From assembly GCF_001307195.1 (NCBI RefSeq), contig NZ_CP012808.1, forward strand, positions 620,001 to 684,000: DNA of 64,000 nt, read 5' to 3'. Position 1 is the first letter of the stretch, and each line of letters begins with the position of its first letter. Both the position numbers and the translations under genes were made by a program. Below are positions 41,783 to 51,512 of this stretch, piece after piece. The DNA is from Acinetobacter equi (GTDB lineage: Bacteria; Pseudomonadota; Gammaproteobacteria; Pseudomonadales; Moraxellaceae). The notes under the pieces were generated by a model, which had not been told where the DNA came from, ran no database searches, and saw only the letters and a program-made list of their open reading frames with translations.

Positions 41783-42250
41783 TTACAAAAATTGTGCACA
41801 ACATTGCTTAAATTTCTTAGAAGAACCACATAAACAAGGTTGTTTCATCGTAAAGGCTTGTTCTACAGTTGGATCTAAGAAATACCAAGTTTCATCAAAC
41901 TTTACAAAGTATGAAATTTCATGATGTTCTTGTACTTTTTCACCATCATGGTAATGCGCCTTAAACTCTACGAGTGCATGATTTTTATCAACTTTTTCTT
42001 GTGTTTGTACGATTTCTAATTTTAACCATTGATTACTTTTACTCCATTCAGCAATTGCAGGAACATCTAAATATTGCTGTTGCTGTAAGGCTGTTGTTTT
42101 CACAATATAATCAATTTCTTGTAAAGCAAATGCACTATATCTTGAGCGCATAAGTTGCGTGGCACTCAGTACTTTTTGTTGACCTAAATGTAATGGCTGA
42201 CAACAACTTGAATAATTACCTAATCCACAAGGACATTGCTGTTCTGACAT
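41783..42250 (-). CDS. YchJ-family SEC-C metal-binding protein
   Basis: A protein of 155 residues with zinc-binding SEC-C motifs at both ends: CPCGLGNYSSCC (6-17) and CLCGSSKKFKQCC near the C-terminus. The central NTF2-like domain carries LMRSRYSAFALQEIDYIV, the UPF0225/YchJ signature. Such proteins are of unknown function; SEC-C motifs often bind nucleic acid or the SecB-type partners. Confidence 0.87.
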   Translation of the reverse strand: MSEQQCPCGLGNYSSCCQPLHLGQQKVLSATQLMRSRYSAFALQEIDYIVKTTALQQQQYLDVPAIAEWSKSNQWLKLEIVQTQEKVDKNHALVEFKAHYHDGEKVQEHHEISYFVKFDETWYFLDPTVEQAFTMKQPCLCGSSKKFKQCCAQFL

Positions 42251-42261
42251 TTAAAATTCCA

Positions 42262-42293
42262 TAAAAAATAGCCCAATTATATGGGCTATTTTA
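42262..42293 (-). terminator. Terminator after the TerC/CBS gene
   Basis: Stem AAAATAGCCCA/TGGGCTATTTT with short loop between the TerC-type gene and the YchJ-type gene, both on the minus strand. Confidence 0.75.
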
Positions 42294-42315
42294 TCAAAGC
42301 AAATCAATAAAAAAC

Positions 42316-43902
42316 TTAATGCTTTTGAGGTTTTTTCTCTTGAGGAAGAATATGAACTTTATCTATTTTGTGACCATCCATTGTGACTACTTCAAAGATA
42401 TATCCATCAGCTTCACATTTTGCACCACTTTCAGGTAAACGCCCTAAGTGGAATAAAATATAGCCTGATAATGTTGAATATTGTTCAGATTCATCAACCA
42501 AGTCACATCCTAATAATAATGAAACATGACGAATATCCGTTGAACCTTCAAGCATTAATGTTCCATCATCTAAGCTTTCTGCTGCGGTATCTGTTTCATC
42601 TTCATCTGGGAATTCACCAGCAATGGCTTCAAGTACATCAATTGGTGTTGCGATCCCTTCAATAGAACCATATTCATTTAAAACAATCGCAATTTGCAAT
42701 GGTGCCTGACGTAATTGTTCTACCACCATTAAAACTTGTGCATTTTCATGAACAATAACAGGTTCTCGTAAATGTTCCGCAAAGTTTAATTTACCTGTTT
42801 CAATATACTCATTCATAATTTTATGAGTCGGTACAACACCTGCCAAATTATCTAATTCACCATGTGCAACGATTAAACGTGAATGCGTCATACTCAAGAG
42901 TTTTTCTTTAATTTCCTCTTCAGATTCGTCTAAATCAATCCATTCAAGTTCTGGTCGTGGTGTCATCACAGATTTTACAGGTCGCTCAGATAAACCGAGT
43001 ACACCTTGTACCATCACACTATGATAAACCCCATTTTCCTCATCAAAGACTTCATCCGCAAATGCACGTGTTGCCAATACATCTTCATGATTGTCATTAT
43101 TCGATTCATTACTTGCACTTTTCCCCCCTAACATACGCATAACGGCAGATGCAGTACGGTAACGTAAGTCAGTGGTTGTGACCATTTTCTCTTGGTTACG
43201 GCGCATTGTTTGATTTAAGAATTCAATCAATACCGAGAAACCAATGGCTGCATATAAATAACCTTTAGGAATATGGTAACCAAAACCTTCTACAAGCAAT
43301 GAGAAACCAATCATCATTAAGAAACAGAGACATAAAATCACTACTGTCGGATGACGGTTTACAAAATCCATCAATGGTTTAGAAGCCCAAAGCATAATAC
43401 CAACAGCAATAATGACCGCAATCATCATCACTGATAGGTCTTTCACCATACCAACCGCAGTAATAACACTGTCTAAAGAGAACACCGCATCAAGTACAAC
43501 AATTTGAATAATCACCATCCAAAATGTTGCGTGTACAGGATTTTCTTCTTTATGCGCTGCAACGCCTTCTAAACGTTCACGTAATTCCATCGTTCCTTTA
43601 AAGAGTAAGAAAACCCCACCAAATAAAAGAATAAGATCACGTCCTGAAAATGGGTGACCAAAAATATGGAAAAGTGGCGTAGTTAAAGTGACGACCCATG
43701 CAATAGATGCAAGTAAAACTAAGCGCATACCTAAAGCAAATAATAAGCCGACAATACGTGCTTTATTTCTTTGTTCAGGAGGAAGTTTTTCTGCCAAAAT
43801 TGCAATGAAAACAAGGTTATCAATACCTAGAACAATTTCTAGAATAACCAATGTTAATAAACCGACCCATGCAGCAGGATCAGACATCCACTCGAAGATC
43901 AT
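42316..43902 (-). CDS. TerC-family membrane protein with CBS and CorC domains
   Basis: A fusion of 528 residues: a TerC-type membrane domain (about 1-240, with [12 protein letters not shown] and [14 protein letters not shown]), two CBS domains (about 300-420, starting near [13 protein letters not shown]) and a C-terminal CorC/HlyC transporter-associated domain (about 430-515). The same architecture occurs in E. coli YoaE/YegH. TerC proteins are linked to manganese efflux and metalation of exported proteins. Strong AGGAG before the ATG. No yybP-ykoY riboswitch consensus was seen upstream. Confidence 0.9.
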   Translation of the reverse strand: MIFEWMSDPAAWVGLLTLVILEIVLGIDNLVFIAILAEKLPPEQRNKARIVGLLFALGMRLVLLASIAWVVTLTTPLFHIFGHPFSGRDLILLFGGVFLLFKGTMELRERLEGVAAHKEENPVHATFWMVIIQIVVLDAVFSLDSVITAVGMVKDLSVMMIAVIIAVGIMLWASKPLMDFVNRHPTVVILCLCFLMMIGFSLLVEGFGYHIPKGYLYAAIGFSVLIEFLNQTMRRNQEKMVTTTDLRYRTASAVMRMLGGKSASNESNNDNHEDVLATRAFADEVFDEENGVYHSVMVQGVLGLSERPVKSVMTPRPELEWIDLDESEEEIKEKLLSMTHSRLIVAHGELDNLAGVVPTHKIMNEYIETGKLNFAEHLREPVIVHENAQVLMVVEQLRQAPLQIAIVLNEYGSIEGIATPIDVLEAIAGEFPDEDETDTAAESLDDGTLMLEGSTDIRHVSLLLGCDLVDESEQYSTLSGYILFHLGRLPESGAKCEADGYIFEVVTMDGHKIDKVHILPQEKKPQKH

Positions 43903-44195
43903 GATGCGTTAATCTCCTGAGCTATAACGAGGCATGTAAAAAAAGGAAGAAAATCATTTATATGATTATTTCTAAAATATGAAATTTTATTTATTTCAAT
44001 GGTTTGAATTTTGTTGGAGCACCAACTATCACTACCCATGTCAAATCTATTGTTGTGAAACACTGTTTCAGTATAAAAAAGATTTTTATCTTTATCATCT
44101 CTTTTTATTGATTATTATCTCATCACCATCAAATTGTCATATTTTTTGCATATGCTAGAGTCAAAATAAGGAAAGTGATAAGGTGAAGAAACAGA

Positions 44196-44816
44196 ATGAA
44201 TTGTATATTAGAAATGACAGAAGATATTACAAATCCACCACCTAAAACTACTCAAACTTTAATTGCACTTTATTGTGGTTCCCGATCGGGGAATAACCCA
44301 GTCTATCAAGAAAAAGCAATTGCACTTGCGAAGGGCTTAGCAAATCATGGTTTTGGTTTAGTTTATGGTGGTGCAAGTATTGGCTTAATGGGGCAAGTTG
44401 CCGATACCGTTGTACAGCACGGCGGAGAAGCTATTGGTGTTATTCCTGAATTTATGCTGGATTATGAAATTGCTCATCATAATTTAACAGAATTACATAT
44501 TGTAAAAACCATGCATGAACGTAAAGCCTTGATGGCAGAACGTGCATCAGCATTTATTGCCTTACCTGGTGGATTAGGTACATTTGAAGAAATTTTAGAA
44601 GTTGCAACATGGGGGCAACTCAATCAACATCAAAAACCGATGATGATTTATAACGTTAATGGCTTTTATAACCCCTTAATTCAGCAATTAGATCATGCAG
44701 TTACAGAAGGTTTCTTACCACCACAACACCGTGCAAAACTTATTGTTTGTAACTCATCTCAACAAATTTTTAATGCATTACAAAATCTAGATTGTCCAAA
44801 ACAAGTCATCATTTGA
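44196..44816 (+). CDS. LOG-family nucleotide monophosphate phosphoribohydrolase
   Basis: A Rossmann-fold protein of 206 residues. The LOG signature PGGLGTFEEILE (about 126-137) with GGASIGLMG in the N half indicates cleavage of cytokinin-type or other nucleoside 5'-monophosphates to base and ribose 5-phosphate; bacterial members are often misnamed lysine decarboxylases. The start could also be the ATG at 44214. Ends at a strong shared terminator. Confidence 0.85.
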   Translation: MNCILEMTEDITNPPPKTTQTLIALYCGSRSGNNPVYQEKAIALAKGLANHGFGLVYGGASIGLMGQVADTVVQHGGEAIGVIPEFMLDYEIAHHNLTELHIVKTMHERKALMAERASAFIALPGGLGTFEEILEVATWGQLNQHQKPMMIYNVNGFYNPLIQQLDHAVTEGFLPPQHRAKLIVCNSSQQIFNALQNLDCPKQVII

Positions 44817-44831
44817 TCAATCTGCACGACA

Positions 44832-44863
44832 TAAAAAAGCGAGCCTATAAGCTCGCTTTTTCT
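44832..44863. terminator. Bidirectional terminator between LOG gene and PiT-like gene
   Basis: AAAAAAGCGAGC-CTATAA-GCTCGCTTTTT between convergent genes. Confidence 0.88.
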
Positions 44864-44880
44864 TTTAAACCATTAGAACA

Positions 44881-45855
44881 TCATTTGCCCCAATGGGTTA
44901 CAAAATCATAAAATGCAGGTAATGTTGTTGCTAAAATAATAGACATTGCTAGACCAAACATTAACTTCATAGCATCTTTACTTACATTGCGCGAAGTTCG
45001 GTGTTTGTTCACTTCATTCAACATCATTGACATTGCAAACTCACGTCCTGCTAATAAACCTAAGAATACCCATGTCGTACTCATTGGAATATTACTCCAC
45101 TCTTTAAAGATAAGTAGAATGAATGCATAAATAAAGTCAATAATCGTCGCTGAACGAATATCTGTAACACCTGTTTTTGTATCAATAATTTTCTGAATTG
45201 CACCGCCACGCTGATATAAAATAACACCAAGCAATACAATAAAAACTAAAATAGCAAAGATAAGAAATTCAAATGGAACTTGACGCGGAACATAAACAAA
45301 AATATTCGCTAAATCTTGAATTAACCATTGACTCCAAAGGAAAGCAGTCGAAATCCACTGTAATGCAATCCAAATTTGAGCAGGTTCTTTATCTCTCGTT
45401 TTAGCAAAATATTGAGCAACTTTTTTAATGACAAAGCGATAAACAATAATCGCAACAATGAAGGCTACAGCATAACCCATCATTGATTTAATCATCATCG
45501 AGCCAAGGCTCGCGGGAGAGAAAATGGTCAGTACTAAAAATGTTGTACTAACTGGAATACCATATTTAGTTAATAAAATAAGCAAAATAGGTGGAATAAT
45601 ATACAACCATGTAATACCACCTTCAGGGAAAGGAATTGTTTCCAATCGACCGTAAGATGCATCACCAACACCTGAAGCCCACCATCCATATAACAAAACA
45701 ACGGCTAGAATAGTGCTAATATATATCCACAAAATCCACCATGGTCGGTGTGCATTAGATGAAATAAATGTTCCTAAGGTTTGAGGAACATCATTTCCAA
45801 CGATTGAATATGCAGCTAAACAAAAGCCTACTACCATCAAAATTTCAATTGTCAT
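44881..45855 (-). CDS. Divergent PiT-like membrane permease
   Basis: A protein of 324 residues with roughly eight to nine helices. Two inverted-repeat-like signatures resemble the inorganic phosphate transporter family: SIVGNDVPQTLGTF near residue 16 in place of GANDVANA, and GIPVSTTFLVL plus IPMSTTWVFLG in place of the ISTTH motifs. The second GANDVANS copy is not evident and the length is below most PiT proteins (about 420-490). It is probably a transporter, but phosphate should not be assumed. Single-gene unit. Confidence 0.7.
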   Translation of the reverse strand: MTIEILMVVGFCLAAYSIVGNDVPQTLGTFISSNAHRPWWILWIYISTILAVVLLYGWWASGVGDASYGRLETIPFPEGGITWLYIIPPILLILLTKYGIPVSTTFLVLTIFSPASLGSMMIKSMMGYAVAFIVAIIVYRFVIKKVAQYFAKTRDKEPAQIWIALQWISTAFLWSQWLIQDLANIFVYVPRQVPFEFLIFAILVFIVLLGVILYQRGGAIQKIIDTKTGVTDIRSATIIDFIYAFILLIFKEWSNIPMSTTWVFLGLLAGREFAMSMMLNEVNKHRTSRNVSKDAMKLMFGLAMSIILATTLPAFYDFVTHWGK

Positions 45856-46120
45856 ATTGATTTGAACCTTTGCAAAGCAAGAACCACTCAGGCTGGCTAA
45901 AATTGGATTAAGAATATGACAGTATTATTTCATTCTTATGACATTTATACGAAGCATATTTATCACTTTTTTTATTTAATGCGAATTATCTTTAAGTATC
46001 TTCACAAATTCTCTACGTTTTTTATTTTAAAGACATTTTTATTCGTTATATAAAGAATATTACCAATTTCTATCTTGAAAAATGGTATATAACCAAATCT
46101 AGAAAGTTCCTCGATTGCCT

Positions 46121-47512
46121 ATGAATACAACAGCCGAACATCAGCCATTACAACCTGAATTTAGATTACTTGTGCTTTTAGTCTCTATTGGCTTTTTTAT
46201 GCAGGGGCTTGATAGCTCTATCGTAAATACTGCCCTCCCTGCTATGGCAAAAGATCTAAATGAAAATCCACTGGAAATGCATAGTGTAATCGTAGCTTAT
46301 GTTTTAGCGATGGCAGCCTGTATACCACTGAGTGGATGGTTAGCCGATCGTTTTGGTGCTCGTAATACTTACTTTATGGCAATTGTGATTTTCACTTTGG
46401 CATCTCTAGGCTGTGGAATGTCAACCAGTGTAAATGAGCTCTTGGTTTATCGTGTAATTCAAGGCATTGGTGGAGCATTACTTCTCCCCGTTGGTCGTTT
46501 AGCAATGCTTAAAATCATTCCAAGATCTCAATTTCTTGCTGCAATGAGCTTAATGAGCCTTGCTGGTCTAATCGGTCCAATGATTGGTCCTACACTTGGT
46601 GGTTGGATTGTTGAAGTCACCACATGGCATTGGATCTTTCTCATTAATATTCCAATGGGAATATTAGGTGTATTTATGACCATTAAAGCGATGCCAAACA
46701 TCACTGAGCCAACTGTTCGACTATTTGATTTTAAGGGTTTTATTCTGCTTATCATTGGAATGATCGGATTATCGTTAGGTGTCGAAAATTTTTCAGATCC
46801 ACGCTATTCTTACTGGTCATGCATTCTATTAATTGTCATTGGAATTGGTAGTTCTTTGCTTTATGCATTGCATGCTCATACACATGAAAATGCTCTTTTC
46901 CGTAGTCGATTATTTACCAATAAAATTTATGCTATAGGTATTTTAGGTAATTTTTTTGCTCGCTTAGGTGGCAATTCCATGCCATTTATTTTGCCACTTA
47001 TGCTACAAGTTGCTTTTGGTTTTTCGCCCTTAGTGACAGGAATTTTAATGATTCCGACCATTATCGGCTCACTAATATCAAAACCAATTATTCGTCCAAT
47101 TATTCAAAAATTTGGCTATCGCAATGTACTTTTAATTAATACATTGTTAGTTGGTATTTGTATTGCAAGTTTTGCATTCAGCACAGCAGAAGTCCCAATA
47201 TGGCTTAGAACAATCCACTTCCTCATTTTTGGTATTTTAAACTCTATTCAATTTGTCGCAATGAATACCCTAACTTTAAAAGATTTGCCTCAACAAGATG
47301 CAAGTAGTGGAAATAGCTTCTTATCTATGATTATGATGCTTTCTATGAGTATTGGCGTAGCCTTAGCTGGAACGTTGGTCAATATCTTTGAAGATCATTT
47401 TGGTGCAGCACAAGTTACAACAGCATTTCATGCAACTCTAATTTGCTTAGGTTTAATTAATATTATTACCGCCCTTATTTTTTGGAATATTCCAAAAGAA
47501 ACTAAAGACTGA
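46121..47512 (+). CDS. MFS efflux transporter, DHA2 family (MdtD/EmrB-like)
   Basis: A membrane protein of 463 residues. Motif D1/C features LDSSIVNTALPAMA (helix 1), GWLADRFGARN (motif A), RVIQGIGGALLLPVGR and GPMIGPTLGGWI (motif C) mark a proton-driven exporter. It lacks the extra length of 14-helix AmvA; MdtD is the closest named type. Substrate unknown. The start is ATG 46121; the longer TTG reading adds two residues. Confidence 0.85.
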   Translation: MNTTAEHQPLQPEFRLLVLLVSIGFFMQGLDSSIVNTALPAMAKDLNENPLEMHSVIVAYVLAMAACIPLSGWLADRFGARNTYFMAIVIFTLASLGCGMSTSVNELLVYRVIQGIGGALLLPVGRLAMLKIIPRSQFLAAMSLMSLAGLIGPMIGPTLGGWIVEVTTWHWIFLINIPMGILGVFMTIKAMPNITEPTVRLFDFKGFILLIIGMIGLSLGVENFSDPRYSYWSCILLIVIGIGSSLLYALHAHTHENALFRSRLFTNKIYAIGILGNFFARLGGNSMPFILPLMLQVAFGFSPLVTGILMIPTIIGSLISKPIIRPIIQKFGYRNVLLINTLLVGICIASFAFSTAEVPIWLRTIHFLIFGILNSIQFVAMNTLTLKDLPQQDASSGNSFLSMIMMLSMSIGVALAGTLVNIFEDHFGAAQVTTAFHATLICLGLINIITALIFWNIPKETKD

Positions 47513-47587
47513 TTTTAATAAAATCAAAATAGTGTATAGACCTGAATCAGCGTATGATCTATTTCGATAGATCATACAGTCAAAATT

Positions 47588-48346
47588 ATGACAAAACCTA
47601 AACTACGCAGACTTTCAAAAACCTTTTGGGGCTCTTTGTTCGGATTAAGTAGCCTTATTATTGCATTGTGCCTCTATCTTTTTATTTATCCTCAAAATAC
47701 CTTAGCTAATGAATATACCATTTATGGTTTTGATGTATCACATCATCAAGGTGATATTCAATGGAATAAAATCTCACCAACACGCTATAAATTCGTTTAC
47801 TTAAAAGCAACTGAAGGTGGTGATTTTAAAGATCGTAAATTTTCAGACAACTGGCTACAAGCTCGAGAAAATGGCTTTTTAGTCGGTGCTTATCATTTTT
47901 ATCGTCTCTGCAAAGATGGTCGTATTCAAGCGAATAATTTTATTGAAACTGTTCCAAAAAAAGAAAATGCTCTCCCGCCTGTCATTGATTTAGAATATGA
48001 CAGCAATTGTATTAATACTTTTACCAAAGAACAGCTATTACAAGAAATTCAAATCATGCATGATAAATTGTATGAACATTACGAAAAACAACCCATTTTT
48101 TATATTTCAAAATCTTTTTATAACATTGTCTTAGCAGACAATTTTAAACAAACACCACTTTGGGTGAGAGAATACCAAGGTAAACCAAATCTGAAAAATG
48201 ATCCATCTTGGTTATTTTGGCAGCATACTAATAAAGGCAAAATTTTAGGTATAAAAAAAACGGTCGACTTAAATGTCTTTAATGGTGATGAAAAAGATTG
48301 GGGGGAATTTCTAAAGCAAAACAAAATTTCACAAGCATCTCCATAG
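47588..48346 (+). CDS. Membrane-anchored GH25 lysozyme-like muramidase
   Basis: A protein of 252 residues with a basic N-terminus and one membrane helix (about 14-36), followed by a GH25 domain facing the periplasm. Key motifs are FDVSHHQG (catalytic-site aspartate, about residue 49) and VIDLEYD with the catalytic acid pair near 132-136. GH25 enzymes cut MurNAc-GlcNAc bonds. There is no holin or phage gene nearby, so this looks like a housekeeping envelope enzyme or a toxin-related muramidase. It starts 75 bp after the DHA2 exporter. Confidence 0.85.
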   Translation: MTKPKLRRLSKTFWGSLFGLSSLIIALCLYLFIYPQNTLANEYTIYGFDVSHHQGDIQWNKISPTRYKFVYLKATEGGDFKDRKFSDNWLQARENGFLVGAYHFYRLCKDGRIQANNFIETVPKKENALPPVIDLEYDSNCINTFTKEQLLQEIQIMHDKLYEHYEKQPIFYISKSFYNIVLADNFKQTPLWVREYQGKPNLKNDPSWLFWQHTNKGKILGIKKTVDLNVFNGDEKDWGEFLKQNKISQASP

Positions 48347-48466
48347 CCTTTTATCATCTATATATACAAAAATAAATGACAAGCTATGTCGCGATCTATT
48401 CGCTCTTAACTTCTCAGCCGTTATATAACATGAGATACTGATTTAAATTTAAGCACTTTTACATTT

Positions 48467-49522
48467 ATGAGAAAAATCATTCATATTGATATGGATGCTT
48501 TTTATGCGTCTGTTGAACTACGTGATCGACCCGATTTAATCGGTTTACCTGTTGTGATTTCATCACATCATCCTCGTGCAGTTATAGCCGCAGCCTCTTA
48601 TCCTGCTCGTGAGTTTGGACTACGTTCTGCTATGCCCATGAGCCAAGCAAAAAAGCGCTGTCCTCAGGTCATTGTGATTGAGCCTAATTTTGAAAAATAT
48701 CGTGCTGTTTCAGCACAAATTCATCATATTTTTAAACAATATACTCATTTAATAGAACCTCTTTCATTAGATGAGGCTTACTTAGATGTCACTGAAAACT
48801 TAAAAAATATTCCCAGCGCAACTGAAGTTGCTCAATGTATCCGCTCAGATATTTTTAAAACTACAGGGCTGACATCTTCTGCAGGTGTTGCGCCAAATAA
48901 GTTTCTTGCAAAGATCGCATCAGACTGGCACAAACCAAATGGTATTTGTGTCATAAAACCGTCCCAAGTACAAAATTTTATTCAACAATTACCATTAAAA
49001 AAAATCCCAGGTGTAGGCAGAGTCACTTATGAAAAGTTAAAAAATATGCAATTAGAAACTTTAGGTGATTTACAAAAAATTGAAGAAGCTTTTTTAATTC
49101 AAAACTTTGGTAAATATGGTCAACAGCTTTATTTATATGCGCAAGGAATCGATAATAGAGCTGTTGAAGGACACAGAGAGCGTCAACAAATTTCAAAAGA
49201 AACTACATTTGATGATGATTTTACATTAGAACAATGCCTGCCTTATTGGTCTAAACTCATTGACCAAGTTTGGGAAAGCCTTGAAAAAAAACAACTCTTT
49301 GCACGTGGCGTCTCAGCCAAATTAAAACTGAAAAATTTTCAAGTTTTACAACATAGTAAAAGTTTTAAACATCCTTTATCAAACAAAGTAGAACTCGAAA
49401 AAGTACTCTATATTCTTTTAAGTGAAATGCATATTCCAGCAACAGATCAATTTAGATTGGTTGGGGTCGGTTTATATCAACTATCAAATGAAGTACAGCC
49501 ACAACTTTCTTTATGGGATTAA
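48467..49522 (+). CDS. dinB: DNA polymerase IV
   Basis: Y-family translesion polymerase of 351 residues. The catalytic aspartates are D8 ([12 protein letters not shown]) and D102/E103 ([11 protein letters not shown]). Helix-hairpin-helix around [12 protein letters not shown]. The C-terminus ends QLSLWD, a beta-clamp-binding motif. Acinetobacter lacks a typical LexA; no UmuDAb-type operator was obvious in the 120 bp upstream. Confidence 0.95.
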   Translation: MRKIIHIDMDAFYASVELRDRPDLIGLPVVISSHHPRAVIAAASYPAREFGLRSAMPMSQAKKRCPQVIVIEPNFEKYRAVSAQIHHIFKQYTHLIEPLSLDEAYLDVTENLKNIPSATEVAQCIRSDIFKTTGLTSSAGVAPNKFLAKIASDWHKPNGICVIKPSQVQNFIQQLPLKKIPGVGRVTYEKLKNMQLETLGDLQKIEEAFLIQNFGKYGQQLYLYAQGIDNRAVEGHRERQQISKETTFDDDFTLEQCLPYWSKLIDQVWESLEKKQLFARGVSAKLKLKNFQVLQHSKSFKHPLSNKVELEKVLYILLSEMHIPATDQFRLVGVGLYQLSNEVQPQLSLWD

Positions 49523-49792
49523 TATTATGATTTTTAATAAAAAACATAAGATTTAGTAAAATAAAATTCATATATAATTGTTTATTTTTAACACAAATAA
49601 ATAAAAAATTATCATCTCACTATTCACAATCATTATTTTTAGAGTAATCTATCTGCGCGATGCATTATCCATGTATGCGCTGAGATGCTGAAAATCACCT
49701 TTACTTTCAGCATATTGTCCTGTGATTTAAGTGACGATCAAATCCAAAAATTATGGGACAACTCTGTTGTCAATCATGGAACCTTCCTTTGC
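49523..49792 (+). other. Structured leader upstream of the MHS transporter
   Basis: About 270 bp with no supported gene. Two hairpins are visible: 49655-49680 (GCGCGATGCA paired to TGTATGCGC with a bulge) and 49685-49713 (ATGCTGAAA/TTTCAGCAT, 9-bp stem). Their position just before the transporter start suggests a regulatory leader, but no known riboswitch class was recognised. Confidence 0.4.
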
Positions 49793-51103
49793 ATGTCTAC
49801 TGCGAATATCTCTTCTTCAAATTTAAATCCAAATTCAGAACAACGTGCACGTAAAGCTGCTTTAAGTAGTTTTGTTGGTGCTGTCGTCGATTGGTACGAT
49901 TTTTTACTTTATGGCATTGTTGCTGCTCTGATCTTCAAAGATCAATTTTTTCCAAGTATTGGCGACAATATGGGCACTTTAGCTGCACTTGCAACGTTTG
50001 GTGTTGGCTTTTTATTTCGTCCTTTAGGCGGTGTCGTTTTTGGACATTATGGCGATAAACTTGGTCGCAAAAAAATGCTCGTCATAACCGTCATTATGAT
50101 GGGCTTAGCAACTGTTGGTATTGGATTTCTACCAAATTTTGAAACCATTGGATGGTGGGCTCCCATTCTTTTAGTCACACTAAGAGCTTTACAAGGCTTT
50201 GCCGTTGGTGGTGAATGGGGTGGTGCTGCATTAATGGCTGTAGAAAATGCACCTGAAGGTAAGAAAGCTTTTTATAGCAGTGGGGTACAGGTTGGTTTTG
50301 GTGTTGGCTTAGTGCTATCAACTGGAGCTGTTTCTCTCATCATCCATTTCTTAGGTGAAGTAGCATTTGCTGAATGGGCATGGCGCATACCATTTATTGC
50401 AAGTATTGTATTAGTTGCAATTGCAATGTGGATTCGTCATGGGCAAGATGAATCTCAAGAATTCATTGAAAAAGTAGTTAAAGCAGACCAAAAACCTAAA
50501 AAACTCCCAATTTTACAAGCCATCACAAAACATCCTAAAGCCTTCTTCTATATTATCGCGATTCGTTTTGCTGAACTCTTAACTATGTATTTGGTGACTA
50601 ATTTTGCGATTAGTTATTCCACAAATAATTTAGGCATGGATAAGCAATTCTTTCTTAATATTACTCTCCTAGTTGGTGCTGTAAGTTGCTTTAGTATTCC
50701 ACTATTTGCTTGGATTGCAGACCGTTTTGATCATCAAAAAATGTGTATCATTGGTGGATTAATCGGTGCCGTATGTGCCTTTCCATTTTTTATGGCACTC
50801 GATGCAAAAAATACATGGATGATTATTTTATTTGCTATTTTATTAGCAAATGTCGCACATGACATGGTTGTAAGCGTACAACAACCTATTTTCACCTCAT
50901 TGTTTGGTACAGAATACCGATATAGTGGTGCTGGTGTTGGCTATCAAGTTGCGAGTATTATTGGTGGTGGATTTACCCCATTTATTGCAGCATCCTTAGT
51001 CATCTGGGGAAATGGTTCATGGCACTATGTTGCGATTTACCTTGCAGTAGGTTGCTTACTCACAACAATTGCGGCTGCATTTATGCCTAAACATCAGGAT
51101 TAA
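49793..51103 (+). CDS. MFS metabolite:H+ symporter (MHS family)
   Basis: A 12-helix importer of 436 residues. The MHS opening SSFVGAVVDWYDFLLYGIVAA, FGHYGDKLGRKKML (motif A) and RALQGFAVGGEWGGA are diagnostic of the ShiA/ProP/KgtP group. The start is set at ATG 49793 (MSTANISSS); an in-frame upstream ATG would add 36 residues lying in the structured leader. Six bp separate it from a RidA gene, hinting that its substrate yields reactive imines, for example an amino acid. The substrate itself is unknown. Confidence 0.85.
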   Translation: MSTANISSSNLNPNSEQRARKAALSSFVGAVVDWYDFLLYGIVAALIFKDQFFPSIGDNMGTLAALATFGVGFLFRPLGGVVFGHYGDKLGRKKMLVITVIMMGLATVGIGFLPNFETIGWWAPILLVTLRALQGFAVGGEWGGAALMAVENAPEGKKAFYSSGVQVGFGVGLVLSTGAVSLIIHFLGEVAFAEWAWRIPFIASIVLVAIAMWIRHGQDESQEFIEKVVKADQKPKKLPILQAITKHPKAFFYIIAIRFAELLTMYLVTNFAISYSTNNLGMDKQFFLNITLLVGAVSCFSIPLFAWIADRFDHQKMCIIGGLIGAVCAFPFFMALDAKNTWMIILFAILLANVAHDMVVSVQQPIFTSLFGTEYRYSGAGVGYQVASIIGGGFTPFIAASLVIWGNGSWHYVAIYLAVGCLLTTIAAAFMPKHQD

Positions 51104-51109
51104 TTTTAT

Positions 51110-51463
51110 ATGGCTGTCAAACGCTTGCATGTACAAAAACGCTTTTCTGAAATTGCTATTGCTGGAAATTTAGTACACTTAGCTGGGCAATTAGCTTCGG
51201 ATTTAAGTTTAGACATTAAAGGTCAAACACAACAAACATTAGATTATATCGACCAGTTTTTAGCAGATGCTGGCACAGATAAAAGCAATATTCTTTCTGT
51301 CATGATTTTTATTAAAGATATTGAAAATGACTATGATGCGATGAATGAAGTCTGGGATGCTTGGGTTTCAGATATCGAAGCATTGCCAAGAACATGTGTT
51401 GAAGCAAAAATGTATAAGCCGAACGTATTGGTTGAAATGACAGTTGTTGCTGTAAAACCTTAA
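51110..51463 (+). CDS. RidA-family enamine/imine deaminase
   Basis: A protein of 117 residues with the YjgF/RidA fold (SEIAIAGNLVHLAGQLA at the N-terminus and AKMYKPNVLVEMTVVA, including the conserved Pro and Glu, near the C-terminus; the active-site Arg is in LPRTCVE). The family hydrolyses reactive enamine/imine intermediates from PLP enzymes. It sits 6 bp after the MHS transporter, so the two are one operon, followed by a terminator. Confidence 0.88.
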   Translation: MAVKRLHVQKRFSEIAIAGNLVHLAGQLASDLSLDIKGQTQQTLDYIDQFLADAGTDKSNILSVMIFIKDIENDYDAMNEVWDAWVSDIEALPRTCVEAKMYKPNVLVEMTVVAVKP

Positions 51464-51477
51464 ATATTATCTGACAT

Positions 51478-51508
51478 CAAAAAAAGCATGCAACCACATG
51501 CTTTTTTA
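51478..51508. terminator. Bidirectional terminator between ridA-type and DUF2726-like genes
   Basis: AAAAAAGCATG-CAACCA-CATGCTTTTTT between convergent genes. Confidence 0.85.
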
Positions 51509-51512
51509 ACCT

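Noticed and set aside
43903..44060. A yybP-ykoY manganese riboswitch ahead of the TerC-type gene
   Set aside because: Only a 5-bp hairpin (GTTGG-TGCT-CCAAC) is present; consensus loops are missing.
47588..48346. GH25 gene as a phage endolysin
   Set aside because: It has an N-terminal membrane anchor and no holin, spanin or other phage genes nearby.
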